DNA from: Mesorhizobium sp.
GTDB taxonomy: Bacteria > Pseudomonadota > Alphaproteobacteria > Rhizobiales > Rhizobiaceae
DNA: 64,000 bases
Direction: 5' to 3'
Assembly (NCBI GenBank): GCA_004017535.1
Contig: SAJS01000010.1
Coordinates: 1-64,000, forward strand
Shown here one piece after another: positions 16,254 through 25,042 of the stretch; position 1 is the stretch's first letter; each line of letters opens with the position of its first letter. The position numbers and the translations under genes were made by a program. The notes beneath the pieces were generated by a model, which did not search any database, was not told where the DNA came from, and worked only from the letters and a program-made list of their open reading frames with translations.

Positions 16254-19200
16254 CTACTCAGCAGCCTGAATAGAGGGTATCTCATTGCCGAAGATCAACG
16301 CATCTTCGGAAGCGGCCGAATACAACTCGTCCATCTGCGCTTCTAGAGCCGAAAGGGCGGTTAGCCGAAGAACCATGTTCCGAAGCCAGCGCTGCTCCTC
16401 CAACGTCATCGGCCTCCCCTCGAGGCGAGTGACATGACGGTAGCCAAGCCATTTCCGGATCGTTTGATAGCCCCCAAGTTCATATCGCCATGCCATCATG
16501 GGAACATTGGCTAGATATACATCATTGTTGATCCAAAGCTCTCCGCTAACATCGTCGTTTGGCACGAAACGTCCCGGGGCCGCCCCAAAGTAGGAAATGG
16601 TGACGCGAAGGTCATTGGCGCTTATGGATTGACCGTCTGATCGCCGGATTGCCGCAATGCTGGCCACCTTATCACGGCCGAGTATTTCACGAAGTACGGA
16701 CGATGCGTCGGTCGAACAGTCCATCAGCGCCGCGACAAGACGACCCAATTCACCCACCTGTCGAGCTAGTGCCGGATTTTGTGGTACTGGCACCCGAGCC
16801 CAGTCGGCCGCCAAAGCGCTCGCATGCTCCATGCGGTAAGCGGGCGAGTTCATGATCGCCAAACAAATGTGGACCAACTCGTTTGCACAGAGATGGGCAT
16901 CGGGGGCTTCGAGTCCCCCCGCCTTGTCCCAAGCTTCGCGAAGCGAAGCCCAAATTTCTGGCGACATATTGGCCAAACGGCCTCCAGTAAGGGCGTCAAT
17001 CCTAACGACAGCCGGAATGGCGACCGATCCGCGGTCATGAACATGCAGATCTAGAAGCGTCCGGGAAAAGAGTGGTCTTGCTTCCGAGACTTTGCGCGGT
17101 TCAGGCACCGCGATCAGGAAGCACTCACAGTCAACATTGGCCCCGAGCGTCTCCCGGGGCTCATTTAATAGTTTGAGTCTGTCCTCATAGTAGATCCACC
17201 GCTGGTCGAACGGGAACAGAAGATAAGGCTTAACGCGACTCTCGTCGAAGCCCAGCTTCCGGAGGCTGTTCCAGACCTTCTCCGGGGCGTAACGGGCGCG
17301 CGGAATCGCCAGCCCGGGACAGGCGCTCGACGCGTTTACGAAACTTTCGGCTTTGACATATGCGGCAATGCGATCCGTTAGAGCCTTCTCACTAACGTCA
17401 ATGAGACTGCCGGTAATGCCCCTATTGGGATTTATTCCCTGCATGCGAATTGGAAAAAGCTCTTCTAGACTTGGCCACGCCTCATAACCGGCAGCATGTG
17501 CGTGCGGCGCTAACCGCCAACGGTTCTGCCTCGTGGGCGTTAGCCGACGATATGGCGCTGCGCTTTCCGGAGAGAGCAATTGCCGACGTTTTGAGGCCGC
17601 CTTCCCCCAGAAATCTCGATATTGAACAATGGTCTCTTCCGGTTTGGTGCGTTCGGCGCCTCTCTTGAGGAACGTTGCGATGGCAACGCCCGTCTGGATA
17701 CCTCTTGGGTCATTCTCGGTGGTGAAAACGCTTTGATCGGCAGTGCCTGCACCAGCGATTCCCGCGGGGATGACTTTGCCGGTTCGGTATTTGTCACCGT
17801 TCAGGTTGTCGATCCAGATTTCGTGAAAGTTACAAAGCAGGGACTCCCGCATGATTGGGTGAGAACGCCCAGTTAGCCAGGACGAATTTGTGATCAGAGA
17901 TACCAGCCCGAAGTCGCGCTCCTCAGCGATCTCCCGTTCTGCCAGTCTGTAAAACCTGACGTAGAGGTCATTGAGCAGTTGTTTGCGCACGCCCCAGTGG
18001 CGAAACAACAATGTCGTTCGATCTTGCACCAGCTCTGTGATGCCGTCGCGTCGCCTTCGTTCAATATAGGTAACCCCTTTATAGTGATCGATCAGCCCGG
18101 CCTCCTCCTCCATCTTGACTGCGGCCTGCCGGTCGTAGGGTGGATTGCCTAATATAACAACGATATCAGCGTCTTGCTTGATCGATTGCGCAGCTTCGAA
18201 TTCTTGCTGAAGCTCCGGAAAGTTGAGGTGAAGCTGACGTCGGTCGTTCCATCCGGTGAGAGCGTTGGTAAGAAAGATGCCAAGCCGCTGATCGTTTGGC
18301 GGCGGTGCTCTTAGATCACTGAGCATCACGTAGAGCTGAAGTTGTGCGATCGCGAACGGCGCGGTGAGAACCTCAAAGCCAAAAATTCGGGTTGTTAGAG
18401 CCTTGAGCAGCGAGAGGCCGACGAGTCCTTCTTCGCCTGTCGTTCGGAGTTCCTGGGCAATGCAACGTGCTGCTTCGAGAATATAGGCTCCAGTCCCACA
18501 ACACGGATCGAGGAGAACTACGTTTTCATCTGCCAAACCGAGCGGACAGCCAAGTTCCTGCTTAAGGAGTTCGTGGGCTCGCCGGACCTGGTACCGAACT
18601 ATCTCGGGGGGCGTGTACCACACTCCCATGGTCTTCTTGAGCGCCGGATCGAAAGCTTCTAGAAACGGTTCATAGAAGTAGGTCATCGCCGCGCTGGCGA
18701 CGTCTCCGTCTGACAAAGACGGAAAGGTCATCTGCTGACGGAAGACTTCGAGCTCCACCCGATTCAATGTGTCAGTTGCACGGTCAAGGTGACGTTCCAG
18801 ATCGAGATGCCTTAAGCGGCTCGGGTTTCGGAATTCGTGAAACAGGCCCGCCAAGAACGGAATCCTGAGATATCGGTTTATCCGGTCCCAACCAAAACTG
18901 GTGCCGTCCTGCTCGCGCTGCCATAGCGCCCAAGCCGCGAACAGACCGTAGAAGGCCGTCTGAATTAACGTCGATCTGAAAAACTCACGACCTTCCTCGT
19001 CATCCAGGTCGAAGCTAAGCCCCAATGCGTCTTTGTAGTCCTCAAGGAGGGTCTCGAGACCGCGGAGATCTCTTGGCAGAGCTGCCTTCGCTGCTTTGGC
19101 CTGCAGCGCCAATACACGGGCAAGGGTGGCCGGCTCTCCAATTGGCACGCTATCCAGCAGAGTAGTTTGAAGCAATTCTACCAGGTCGTTTGTTTCGCGA

Positions 19201-19712
19201 CCGGCTCGTCCGGCCGGCCACAAACAAGCTGTTCGGACCAGCTCCCGGTCGCCGGGCTTCACACGATCCGACCCAGCACGACTATGGCCCGCGCGGCATA
19301 ACACCAAGCCGATTTCGCCAACGTTGCAGACAAGAACTACGCCCGTACGGGCGAGATATCGGCCGATCTGATCGTTTCTATCTGTCGAGAAAGCGAGTTC
19401 TTGAATACTAGTGCTTGGAGTTTTTGCTTCGCCGTATGCGGCGATCAATGCTCCGTCAGCGAGGACGAAGTCGGGCCGATCTCGCCCCCTATCTGGACGA
19501 AGCTCACTGGTGCCGGTGCGAACTTCGAATGGAAGTTTCAGATGTGATAGTGCCGTCGAAAGAAGCTGTCGGATCCAAGGATAATAGCTTTCTTCTGTGA
19601 CGCCGGGTTGTGCAGCGAGCGCACGCGTTTGACGCTCATAGTCCTCAAGCGCTACGCGAAGGTCCTGCACTCTTTGTCTCCACCCAGTCCCGGGGCAGAG
19701 ATTTGACCACAA
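16254..19712 (-). CDS. single-polypeptide restriction-modification enzyme (PD-(D/E)xK nuclease plus N6-adenine methyltransferase, type IIG/ISP-like)
   Basis: The 1152-residue protein combines an N-terminal PD-(D/E)xK-type nuclease (RPDF with Asp81, then GEAK with Glu95 and Lys97) with a gamma-type N6-adenine methyltransferase. The methyltransferase has the entry motif GVWYTPPEIVRYQV at 363-376, motif I LLDPCCGTGAY at about 400-410 and motif IV GNPPY at 522-526. The C-terminal third resembles the target-recognition region of type ISP enzymes (FDQRWIYYEDR, ANVPMMAWRYELGGYQTIRKWLGYR). Unlike type ISP enzymes it has no helicase, so type IIG is the better class. It follows the metallopeptidase gene by 65 bases on the same strand. 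Base composition is visibly less GC-rich than the conjugation genes. Confidence 0.85.
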   Translation of the reverse strand: MWSNLCPGTGWRQRVQDLRVALEDYERQTRALAAQPGVTEESYYPWIRQLLSTALSHLKLPFEVRTGTSELRPDRGRDRPDFVLADGALIAAYGEAKTPSTSIQELAFSTDRNDQIGRYLARTGVVLVCNVGEIGLVLCRAGHSRAGSDRVKPGDRELVRTACLWPAGRAGRETNDLVELLQTTLLDSVPIGEPATLARVLALQAKAAKAALPRDLRGLETLLEDYKDALGLSFDLDDEEGREFFRSTLIQTAFYGLFAAWALWQREQDGTSFGWDRINRYLRIPFLAGLFHEFRNPSRLRHLDLERHLDRATDTLNRVELEVFRQQMTFPSLSDGDVASAAMTYFYEPFLEAFDPALKKTMGVWYTPPEIVRYQVRRAHELLKQELGCPLGLADENVVLLDPCCGTGAYILEAARCIAQELRTTGEEGLVGLSLLKALTTRIFGFEVLTAPFAIAQLQLYVMLSDLRAPPPNDQRLGIFLTNALTGWNDRRQLHLNFPELQQEFEAAQSIKQDADIVVILGNPPYDRQAAVKMEEEAGLIDHYKGVTYIERRRRDGITELVQDRTTLLFRHWGVRKQLLNDLYVRFYRLAEREIAEERDFGLVSLITNSSWLTGRSHPIMRESLLCNFHEIWIDNLNGDKYRTGKVIPAGIAGAGTADQSVFTTENDPRGIQTGVAIATFLKRGAERTKPEETIVQYRDFWGKAASKRRQLLSPESAAPYRRLTPTRQNRWRLAPHAHAAGYEAWPSLEELFPIRMQGINPNRGITGSLIDVSEKALTDRIAAYVKAESFVNASSACPGLAIPRARYAPEKVWNSLRKLGFDESRVKPYLLFPFDQRWIYYEDRLKLLNEPRETLGANVDCECFLIAVPEPRKVSEARPLFSRTLLDLHVHDRGSVAIPAVVRIDALTGGRLANMSPEIWASLREAWDKAGGLEAPDAHLCANELVHICLAIMNSPAYRMEHASALAADWARVPVPQNPALARQVGELGRLVAALMDCSTDASSVLREILGRDKVASIAAIRRSDGQSISANDLRVTISYFGAAPGRFVPNDDVSGELWINNDVYLANVPMMAWRYELGGYQTIRKWLGYRHVTRLEGRPMTLEEQRWLRNMVLRLTALSALEAQMDELYSAASEDALIFGNEIPSIQAAE

Positions 19713-19777
19713 TATTGGTAAACAAAGATTGATCCATCCGCAGCCTGACCAGCTTGTGGCCCGCTATTGGTCGCCAA

Positions 19778-20701
19778 TCACCGATATGGAAGCTGGCCAG
19801 CGGCAACGAATCTATCGAATGTATCTGGAGTTTCCTCTTCAGCTTGCTGTCGCGGCCCTTCGCCCTCAAAATGCAAAAGGGTGATTTCCTGGTCGTATCG
19901 ATCGGATCGAAAGCACATTTCATAGACCGGATCAGGGAACCAGACATTGGCAGGCTGCATCGTCCCGGTAATCGCAACATCCGAATAATCACCCCGAGCT
20001 GCAAAGGCCTTCTGTGGCAATGTGAAGACCGCGGTCTTCGTCCGAATGAAACACCCCGCCTGGAATGCCGGGCCACTCGACTTTGCCCAATGAGCGAAAC
20101 CTTCGTTGGAGACGACCATGATCGCCTTGGTCTCTGTATATTCGAGCCAACGCAAAATTGTCGCGGTCAACGACACGCCGTAGCGTTTTGCGAGGCGCCC
20201 TAGGATTTCGAAATCGGGGCGGTTCTTTGCAGGAAGCTGCCTGCGAAAGTCGTGGAGCGGCATCAGGAGCGCCGCAGCAAATTCGTCGGCCTCCTTCTCA
20301 ATGCCTGAGCCTTCGCGGCGAACGACGCTGTTCTCATCACAGAAGATGCCGTGATCGTATGCGTCATCCTCTTCAATCAGCTTTCTATGCAATACGTAGT
20401 GTCCAAGCTCGTGCCCGATCGTGAAAGCACGCCGACCGGACGACCGGTCGGTATTGTACAGTATCGCCCATTGGCGAGGCCTGACTTCACTATAAACAAG
20501 CGCACCAACGCAACCGGTCAGGTTCCGTGCTGAGACTTCATGAATGGGGCCATTGGGCTCGATCTGGGCTGAATACTCAAGCGCCAGTTGCCGAACGTCA
20601 ACGGGTCCGCGATCGAACCGGTCCGGACCCAGAACAAGATCGAGCATCTGGGTGATGCGAGTTGCCTCTCTCAACGGCCGCGGCCGGTTCGGCTCTGTCA
20701 T
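19778..20701 (-). CDS. ImmA/IrrE-family metallopeptidase, CapP-like
   Basis: The 307-residue protein has the zinc-peptidase motif TIGHELGHYVLH (His97, Glu98, His101) and the downstream EKEADEFAAALLMP helix with the third metal ligand. ImmA/IrrE peptidases cleave partner HTH repressors when DNA damage occurs; CapP does this for CapH in CBASS loci. Here its ATG overlaps the stop of an XRE/CapH-like repressor gene by four bases, and the pair faces a CBASS operon. The roughly 150-residue tail after the peptidase core may carry the sensor function. Role as CapP is an inference from gene pairing and neighbours. Confidence 0.82.
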   Translation of the reverse strand: MTEPNRPRPLREATRITQMLDLVLGPDRFDRGPVDVRQLALEYSAQIEPNGPIHEVSARNLTGCVGALVYSEVRPRQWAILYNTDRSSGRRAFTIGHELGHYVLHRKLIEEDDAYDHGIFCDENSVVRREGSGIEKEADEFAAALLMPLHDFRRQLPAKNRPDFEILGRLAKRYGVSLTATILRWLEYTETKAIMVVSNEGFAHWAKSSGPAFQAGCFIRTKTAVFTLPQKAFAARGDYSDVAITGTMQPANVWFPDPVYEMCFRSDRYDQEITLLHFEGEGPRQQAEEETPDTFDRFVAAGQLPYR

Positions 20702-21018
20702 TTGCCCTTCTTGGTTCCAAGGATCTTGGCCATTTCCCGAAGCTGACGTCGCGTCTCCTCGGGTAGACTACTGTATTCGCGGAAGAATGCCTTGTCCTCA
20801 GCCTTTTCCAGAGTCTGCTCGTCCGTGCCGATAAGGTAGTCGACCGTCACCCCCAATGCCGCGGCGATGGCAGCGAGTTTTTCGGCCGACGGGCGGGGCG
20901 GATTCTTGTTCTCCAGCTCCCAGATGTAGCTCTTCGACGAATTCGTCTCCTGGGCAAGCTGATCCAGCGTAAGCCCTCGCCTCGTCCGCAAGTCCTTGAT
21001 CCGAGTACCAAATTTCAT
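20698..21018 (-). CDS. XRE-family HTH repressor, CapH-like
   Basis: The 106-residue protein has an N-terminal XRE helix-turn-helix (IKDLRTRRGLTLDQLAQ, then SKSYIWELENK) and a short C-terminal helical tail (EDKAFFREYSSLPEETRRQLREMAKIL). This layout of HTH, linker and short dimerising tail is that of CapH and related repressors cleaved by ImmA-type peptidases. It is translationally coupled to the metallopeptidase gene (ATGA overlap) and divergent from the CBASS operon, with two 11-bp palindromes between. It probably represses CBASS and its own transcript, which reads on towards the restriction gene. Confidence 0.82.
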   Translation of the reverse strand: MKFGTRIKDLRTRRGLTLDQLAQETNSSKSYIWELENKNPPRPSAEKLAAIAAALGVTVDYLIGTDEQTLEKAEDKAFFREYSSLPEETRRQLREMAKILGTKKGK

Positions 21019-21076
21019 TTCAACTTCACCACCGTGGTTCTTCCCGCCTCCCCGTTACTCACAAGTTCGGAATAGG

Positions 21077-21163
21077 CATACTGTATGGCCCTTGACAGCG
21101 GCATTCAAGCTACCCATCTTTGTTCGGAGTAGCGGCATTTTGAATCAGTTCATAGTGACACTA
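21077..21163. promoter_or_regulatory. divergent CBASS/repressor control region with two palindromes
   Basis: CATAC-T-GTATG at 21077-21087 and TAGTG-A-CACTA at 21153-21163 are perfect odd palindromes, about 76 bases apart. TTGACA at 21092-21097 is a good -35 match for a promoter reading towards CBASS and begins five bases after the first palindrome; no strong -10 was seen. The layout suits an HTH-dimer repressor blocking the CBASS promoter. Binding is inferred. Confidence 0.45.
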
Positions 21164-21233
21164 CCGGCTTAGAGGGAGGACAACATGACGATCGACGATC
21201 AATCGGGACTGAGTCCCGGGATGGAGAAGAAAT

Positions 21234-22493
21234 TTGACTACGCAGTTTGCCTTTAACGGTCTCAATCCGTTTGACGATCCTCTCGACCGTATCCTCGCCG
21301 AAATCGCGCTAAGCATCCAGCTCCCGCCTTCGCTGCACGACAAGGCAGCGGGCCGCTACGAAGCGGTCAGGACCTTTCTTGAGCATACGGTGGCTTTCAG
21401 GGATCAGATCGAGCACTTTTATCCGCAAGGATCTATGGCGATCAACGCCACTATTTCTAATCGTGGCACCGACGACGAGTACGATCTCGATGTCGTGTCG
21501 CAGCTCGGCGGCCGTTTCTGCTCGATGACGCCCCTCGATATCCTGAAAGAGCTCGAGAAAGCGCTCGCCGACTATCCTGTCCAGCGTATCCGCAGGCAGA
21601 CCCGCTGTGTGACGCTCTACTATGCCGACAAGATGCATCTCGACGTGACGCCGGCATTGCGGAATTTCGGAACGCGCGAGCGTGAGAGCTTCATCACCCA
21701 TGCGAAAGGTCCGCAGCCGTCGGCCGATGACCGTTTTGTGGACATGAATGCCTATGGCTTCGGCGAGTGGTATCACGCCAGGACGCCGGTCGAAGCCCGG
21801 ATGGCAGGGGAGTTTCATCGTCGGTGGCGTGATCTCGATGGTTTGCGGTTTCGCGCCGAGGCCGAAGTGGCCGATGTTCCCGATCAAGCCGACTTTGTCG
21901 TCAAGAACACCGCCACACTTGCTCTTCAGCTGATCAAACGGTTCCGCAACATCATTTATGCCGGATATGCTGGGCGCATCCCACCCTCGGTGATGCTTTC
22001 CTTCTATGCCGGAAGGGCGGCCCAGCCGAACACGGCACTCTCAGCCATGGTGATCCGCATCTCAAAATGGATCATCGCAGACATTGAGAACGCGTCCCTC
22101 TACGGAAAGAAACTCCACGTCGCCAACCCTGTCTGCGACGATGACGTGTTCACGGACCGCTGGCCGGAGTCGGTCGATCAGCAAAACGAGTTCGCCCGTC
22201 ATCTTCGCGCGCTCGTCGACGGCCTGGAAAGGATGCGTCAGGGCGAGATGTTCCCAGACGACATGATGGATTGGCTGAGGGGCAATTTCGGAGACCGCGT
22301 CGTGACACGCGCGGCAGAAAATATCGCTGCCGAGGTCGGAGGCGCAATTCAGAAGTCGCAGCAGCTCTATGGCCGCCGGGGCGGGCTGATCCTTCCGAAA
22401 CCTTCGATCATCACCGGCACAGCCGCCACATCCGTCGCCGCCCCGGCCGTCGCGGCAGCAAAGCCACATACTTTCTTCGGAAAGAAAATCTGA
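21234..22493 (+). CDS. CBASS cyclic-oligonucleotide synthase (CD-NTase)
   Basis: The 419-residue nucleotidyltransferase shows PQGSMAINATI (Gly-Ser at 66-67), DEYDLDVV with the Asp84-x-Asp86 metal ligands, and the third Asp137 in MHLDVTP, so the active site is complete. CD-NTases make cyclic di- or trinucleotides on phage infection. I take the TTG at 21234, which has GGAGAAG upstream; no in-frame ATG lies nearby. A 23-codon frame from ATG 21185 overlaps this start and may couple translation. The next gene starts one base after its stop. The effector (patatin) suggests a cyclic dinucleotide product, as in CapV systems. Confidence 0.88.
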   Translation: MTTQFAFNGLNPFDDPLDRILAEIALSIQLPPSLHDKAAGRYEAVRTFLEHTVAFRDQIEHFYPQGSMAINATISNRGTDDEYDLDVVSQLGGRFCSMTPLDILKELEKALADYPVQRIRRQTRCVTLYYADKMHLDVTPALRNFGTRERESFITHAKGPQPSADDRFVDMNAYGFGEWYHARTPVEARMAGEFHRRWRDLDGLRFRAEAEVADVPDQADFVVKNTATLALQLIKRFRNIIYAGYAGRIPPSVMLSFYAGRAAQPNTALSAMVIRISKWIIADIENASLYGKKLHVANPVCDDDVFTDRWPESVDQQNEFARHLRALVDGLERMRQGEMFPDDMMDWLRGNFGDRVVTRAAENIAAEVGGAIQKSQQLYGRRGGLILPKPSIITGTAATSVAAPAVAAAKPHTFFGKKI

Positions 22494-22494
22494 C

Positions 22495-22944
22495 ATGGCG
22501 CAGCTCCTTCCTCTTGAGGAGCAGATCGCCGCGATGAAGGCGACCTGGCCCGAACTCGCTCCACGCAACATTGATCGCCGACTCCGGTCGGCACGATGGG
22601 TGGGGCGGGTTCGCGCGCAACACTGCTGGTACGCGATCGAGATTCGCTATCAAATCGGTTCGATGCCTCAGGTCAGGGTGCTCGCTCCGATTCTTGTTCG
22701 CCTACCAGGCAACGAGGAAGGAGAACTCCCCCATGTCTACCCACCGTCAAACGACCCGACGCTTTGCCTTTTCGATCCTCGGACAGGTGAATGGGACGCA
22801 TCCATGGCATTGGCGCACACCATCGTTCTTTGGACGCTCGATTGGCTAACTTGTTACGAGCTTTGGCTAATGACCGGCAAATGGACCGGTGGCGGCCGCC
22901 ACGCCGGTGATCCGGTGCCGATCTCAACGGAGAATGCACAATGA
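22495..22944 (+). CDS. CBASS E2-like conjugating protein (type II-short)
   Basis: The 149-residue protein matches the stand-alone E2-like proteins of short type II CBASS. It has the HVYPPS turn at 80-85, the putative catalytic Cys91 in NDPTLCLFDP, and the tail WTLDWLTCYELWLMTGKWTGGGRH. In this class E2 alone, without an E1-JAB fusion, is thought to attach the CD-NTase C-terminus to a target and prime it. The CD-NTase here ends in HTFFGKKI, a tail that could serve as the conjugated end. The gene begins one base after the CD-NTase stop and overlaps the patatin start by four bases. Confidence 0.85.
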   Translation: MAQLLPLEEQIAAMKATWPELAPRNIDRRLRSARWVGRVRAQHCWYAIEIRYQIGSMPQVRVLAPILVRLPGNEEGELPHVYPPSNDPTLCLFDPRTGEWDASMALAHTIVLWTLDWLTCYELWLMTGKWTGGGRHAGDPVPISTENAQ

Positions 22945-23987
22945 ACTACATGCCCCCTCGTCGGTCAGACGGGACAATTCAGCATGCGCGCAAAAAGCTC
23001 CCCTGGCCTAAGGACCGACTGTTCCGAATCCTGTCGATTGACGGTGGCGGAATTCGGGGGATCTTCCCAGCCGCCTACCTTGCAGAGATCGAGAAGCGGT
23101 TCCTTGGTGGATCGTCCATCGCAAATCATTTCGACATGATTGCCGGCACTTCCACGGGAGGCATCATTGCTCTTGCGCTCGGCCGCGGAATGACGGGCAG
23201 CCAAGCATTGGACATTTATTTCGAGCGAGGCGAGCGCATATTTCCTCCCCGTTCCGGCGTCAGCGGGTGGGCCCGCGCGGTCCGTTGGGTGTTCAAGCCC
23301 AAGCATGACCAGAATGTTCTGAAAGACGAATTGCTTCGCATCTTCGGCGACAAGGTGCTCGATTCTTCAACCAAGCGCTTGGTGATACCCAGCTTCGAAG
23401 GTCGCCACGGAGAGCCGTTCCTATATAAGACACCGCATCACCCGGACTATCAGAAGGATCGGCACAAGAAGTTCGCCCATGTCGCGCTGCACACGACCGC
23501 TGCGCCGTCCTACTATCCCGGAGTGGATGACGATGGGTACATCATGATCGATGGCGGAATCTGGGCGAACAATCCTGTCATGAATGCCGTCGTAGATGCG
23601 CTCGCCTGTTTTGACGTCCCGCGCGAGAATATCCGCGTCTTGAGCCTGGGCACCGGTGAAGCGACCTTCACCGTCGACGAGAAAGCGCGATCTGGAGGAG
23701 CCATGGAGTGGGCCTTCATGCGAAGCTTCAATGCTGCTGCTCGGGCACAGTCCAAGAACGCGCTCGGTCAGGCCTATCTGCTGCTGGGCAAGAATAACGT
23801 GGTCAGAATCGACGTCCCAGAAAGCGACAAGCCAATCGCCCTTGATGATGTTGCCCGTTCGGTGCGCGAGTTGCCTCTCGTTGCGCGCAGTCTCGTGGAA
23901 GGCTCAGGGCACCATGTCCAGAACCTCTTCCTGCAGGATGGCGTCGACATTTTTGAGACCTGCCCCGTCGTCCCGGCACAGGCTTGA
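22941..23987 (+). CDS. patatin-like phospholipase, CBASS effector CapV-like
   Basis: The 348-residue protein has all patatin elements: oxyanion loop GGGIRG at 35-40, nucleophile Ser71 in GTSTG, and the catalytic Asp204 in IDGGIWANNP. CapV effectors are activated by the cyclic dinucleotide and degrade the inner membrane, killing the infected cell. The gene overlaps the E2-like gene by four bases, closing the three-gene CBASS operon in the order synthase, E2, effector. Full length and apparently intact. Confidence 0.88.
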   Translation: MNYMPPRRSDGTIQHARKKLPWPKDRLFRILSIDGGGIRGIFPAAYLAEIEKRFLGGSSIANHFDMIAGTSTGGIIALALGRGMTGSQALDIYFERGERIFPPRSGVSGWARAVRWVFKPKHDQNVLKDELLRIFGDKVLDSSTKRLVIPSFEGRHGEPFLYKTPHHPDYQKDRHKKFAHVALHTTAAPSYYPGVDDDGYIMIDGGIWANNPVMNAVVDALACFDVPRENIRVLSLGTGEATFTVDEKARSGGAMEWAFMRSFNAAARAQSKNALGQAYLLLGKNNVVRIDVPESDKPIALDDVARSVRELPLVARSLVEGSGHHVQNLFLQDGVDIFETCPVVPAQA

Positions 23988-24231
23988 GGTTAGATGCGTT
24001 CCATTCTAGCTCAGTTGGTCCGTGGCTTCGCGGGCGCCCTTGACGGCATCCTGAAGTGATTTCGGACGGATGAGAATGCTATCGAACGGAAGAAAGCGTT
24101 CGTCGAATCATAGCGGCTCCTCCAGCCGTGCGTCGGATGCGACTAACAGCAATGTTCGCCGCCGCGCACTCTCACAACTGGCCCAGTCAGAGCCGTTAGC
24201 TGAGCCGGCACTCTTTACATGGCTTCAATCG

Positions 24232-24948
24232 TCAGTCGCCTTCGTTCACGCTTGGAAATCGCATTCGAAGAGCCTGATCGACACGCATTATGATGGGGTC
24301 GCTTTCCGGCAGCAGCTTGAGATCGAAATCGCGGGCTAGGATTATCTCGCAATCAGCCCGGGTCGGCTTTACGTACGGGATTGATGGAGCGTCTTCGTCC
24401 ATTCGCCCAAATTTGAACAACCGAATTGTCAGATACGACAACTCGGCAATGTCAGCGATCATAACGTCCAAGACATTGTGGGGCCGTTGTCTCCCCGGCG
24501 ACGCCAATCTCGATTCGAAGGTCTGCGCCTTCATGATGAGCTGCTGCATGCTCTTGAACGACGCATCATCAACATAGGCTGCTGCATCCATGATCACTTT
24601 CAGCGCCGCCGATGGGGGCCTAGGCCGGTCATCCGGCTTTTTCCGCTTCCATGCATCGAAGCATGTCACCAAGTATTCGTTTATCTCTGCCAGGGCGTGC
24701 GGGACCTGAATGAGCACTGCCCTCACCTTTTGCTGTTCAGCCTTATCCGACTGTGCCCGCTGATCCTGGATTTGCTTCCAAAGCAGAATTCCGGAGACCG
24801 TCGCTGCCAGCACAGCTAAGAGGCCAGTGATCAGCGTTTGCCAATCATAGAAAAACCCTGCTACTGCACCGCGTTCCTCGACGCAAATTGACAGGAAATA
24901 TCGCGCTGTTTCGCTGCTGCAAATCAGGTTCTCAAATCGCGTCGACAT
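24232..24948 (-). CDS. hypothetical membrane-anchored protein
   Basis: I do not recognise this 238-residue protein. One clear transmembrane segment lies near residues 38-58 (LITGLLAVLAATVSGILLW) and is followed by a charged, coiled-coil-prone stretch (KQIQDQRAQSDKAEQQKV) and a helical soluble domain. Single-TM proteins of this layout are common in defence islands and may be accessory or anti-phage factors. It is convergent with the CBASS operon (about 245 bases between the stops) and faces away from it, so it is probably not part of that operon. Confidence 0.6.
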   Translation of the reverse strand: MSTRFENLICSSETARYFLSICVEERGAVAGFFYDWQTLITGLLAVLAATVSGILLWKQIQDQRAQSDKAEQQKVRAVLIQVPHALAEINEYLVTCFDAWKRKKPDDRPRPPSAALKVIMDAAAYVDDASFKSMQQLIMKAQTFESRLASPGRQRPHNVLDVMIADIAELSYLTIRLFKFGRMDEDAPSIPYVKPTRADCEIILARDFDLKLLPESDPIIMRVDQALRMRFPSVNEGD

Positions 24949-25042
24949 CCCGCCACCATCGCCCCTTGATCATTCCTGGCTCGGGATAGCGCGCAAGATC
25001 CCGGTAAGGAAAGACACAAGCGACGCTTTCGTCGAGCGATTA

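Noticed and set aside
24007-24018. TAGCTCAGTTGG, a tRNA D-arm-like sequence after the CBASS operon
   Set aside because: No acceptor stem, anticodon arm or T-loop (GGTTCGA) follows at the right spacing; at most a tRNA fragment or chance match.
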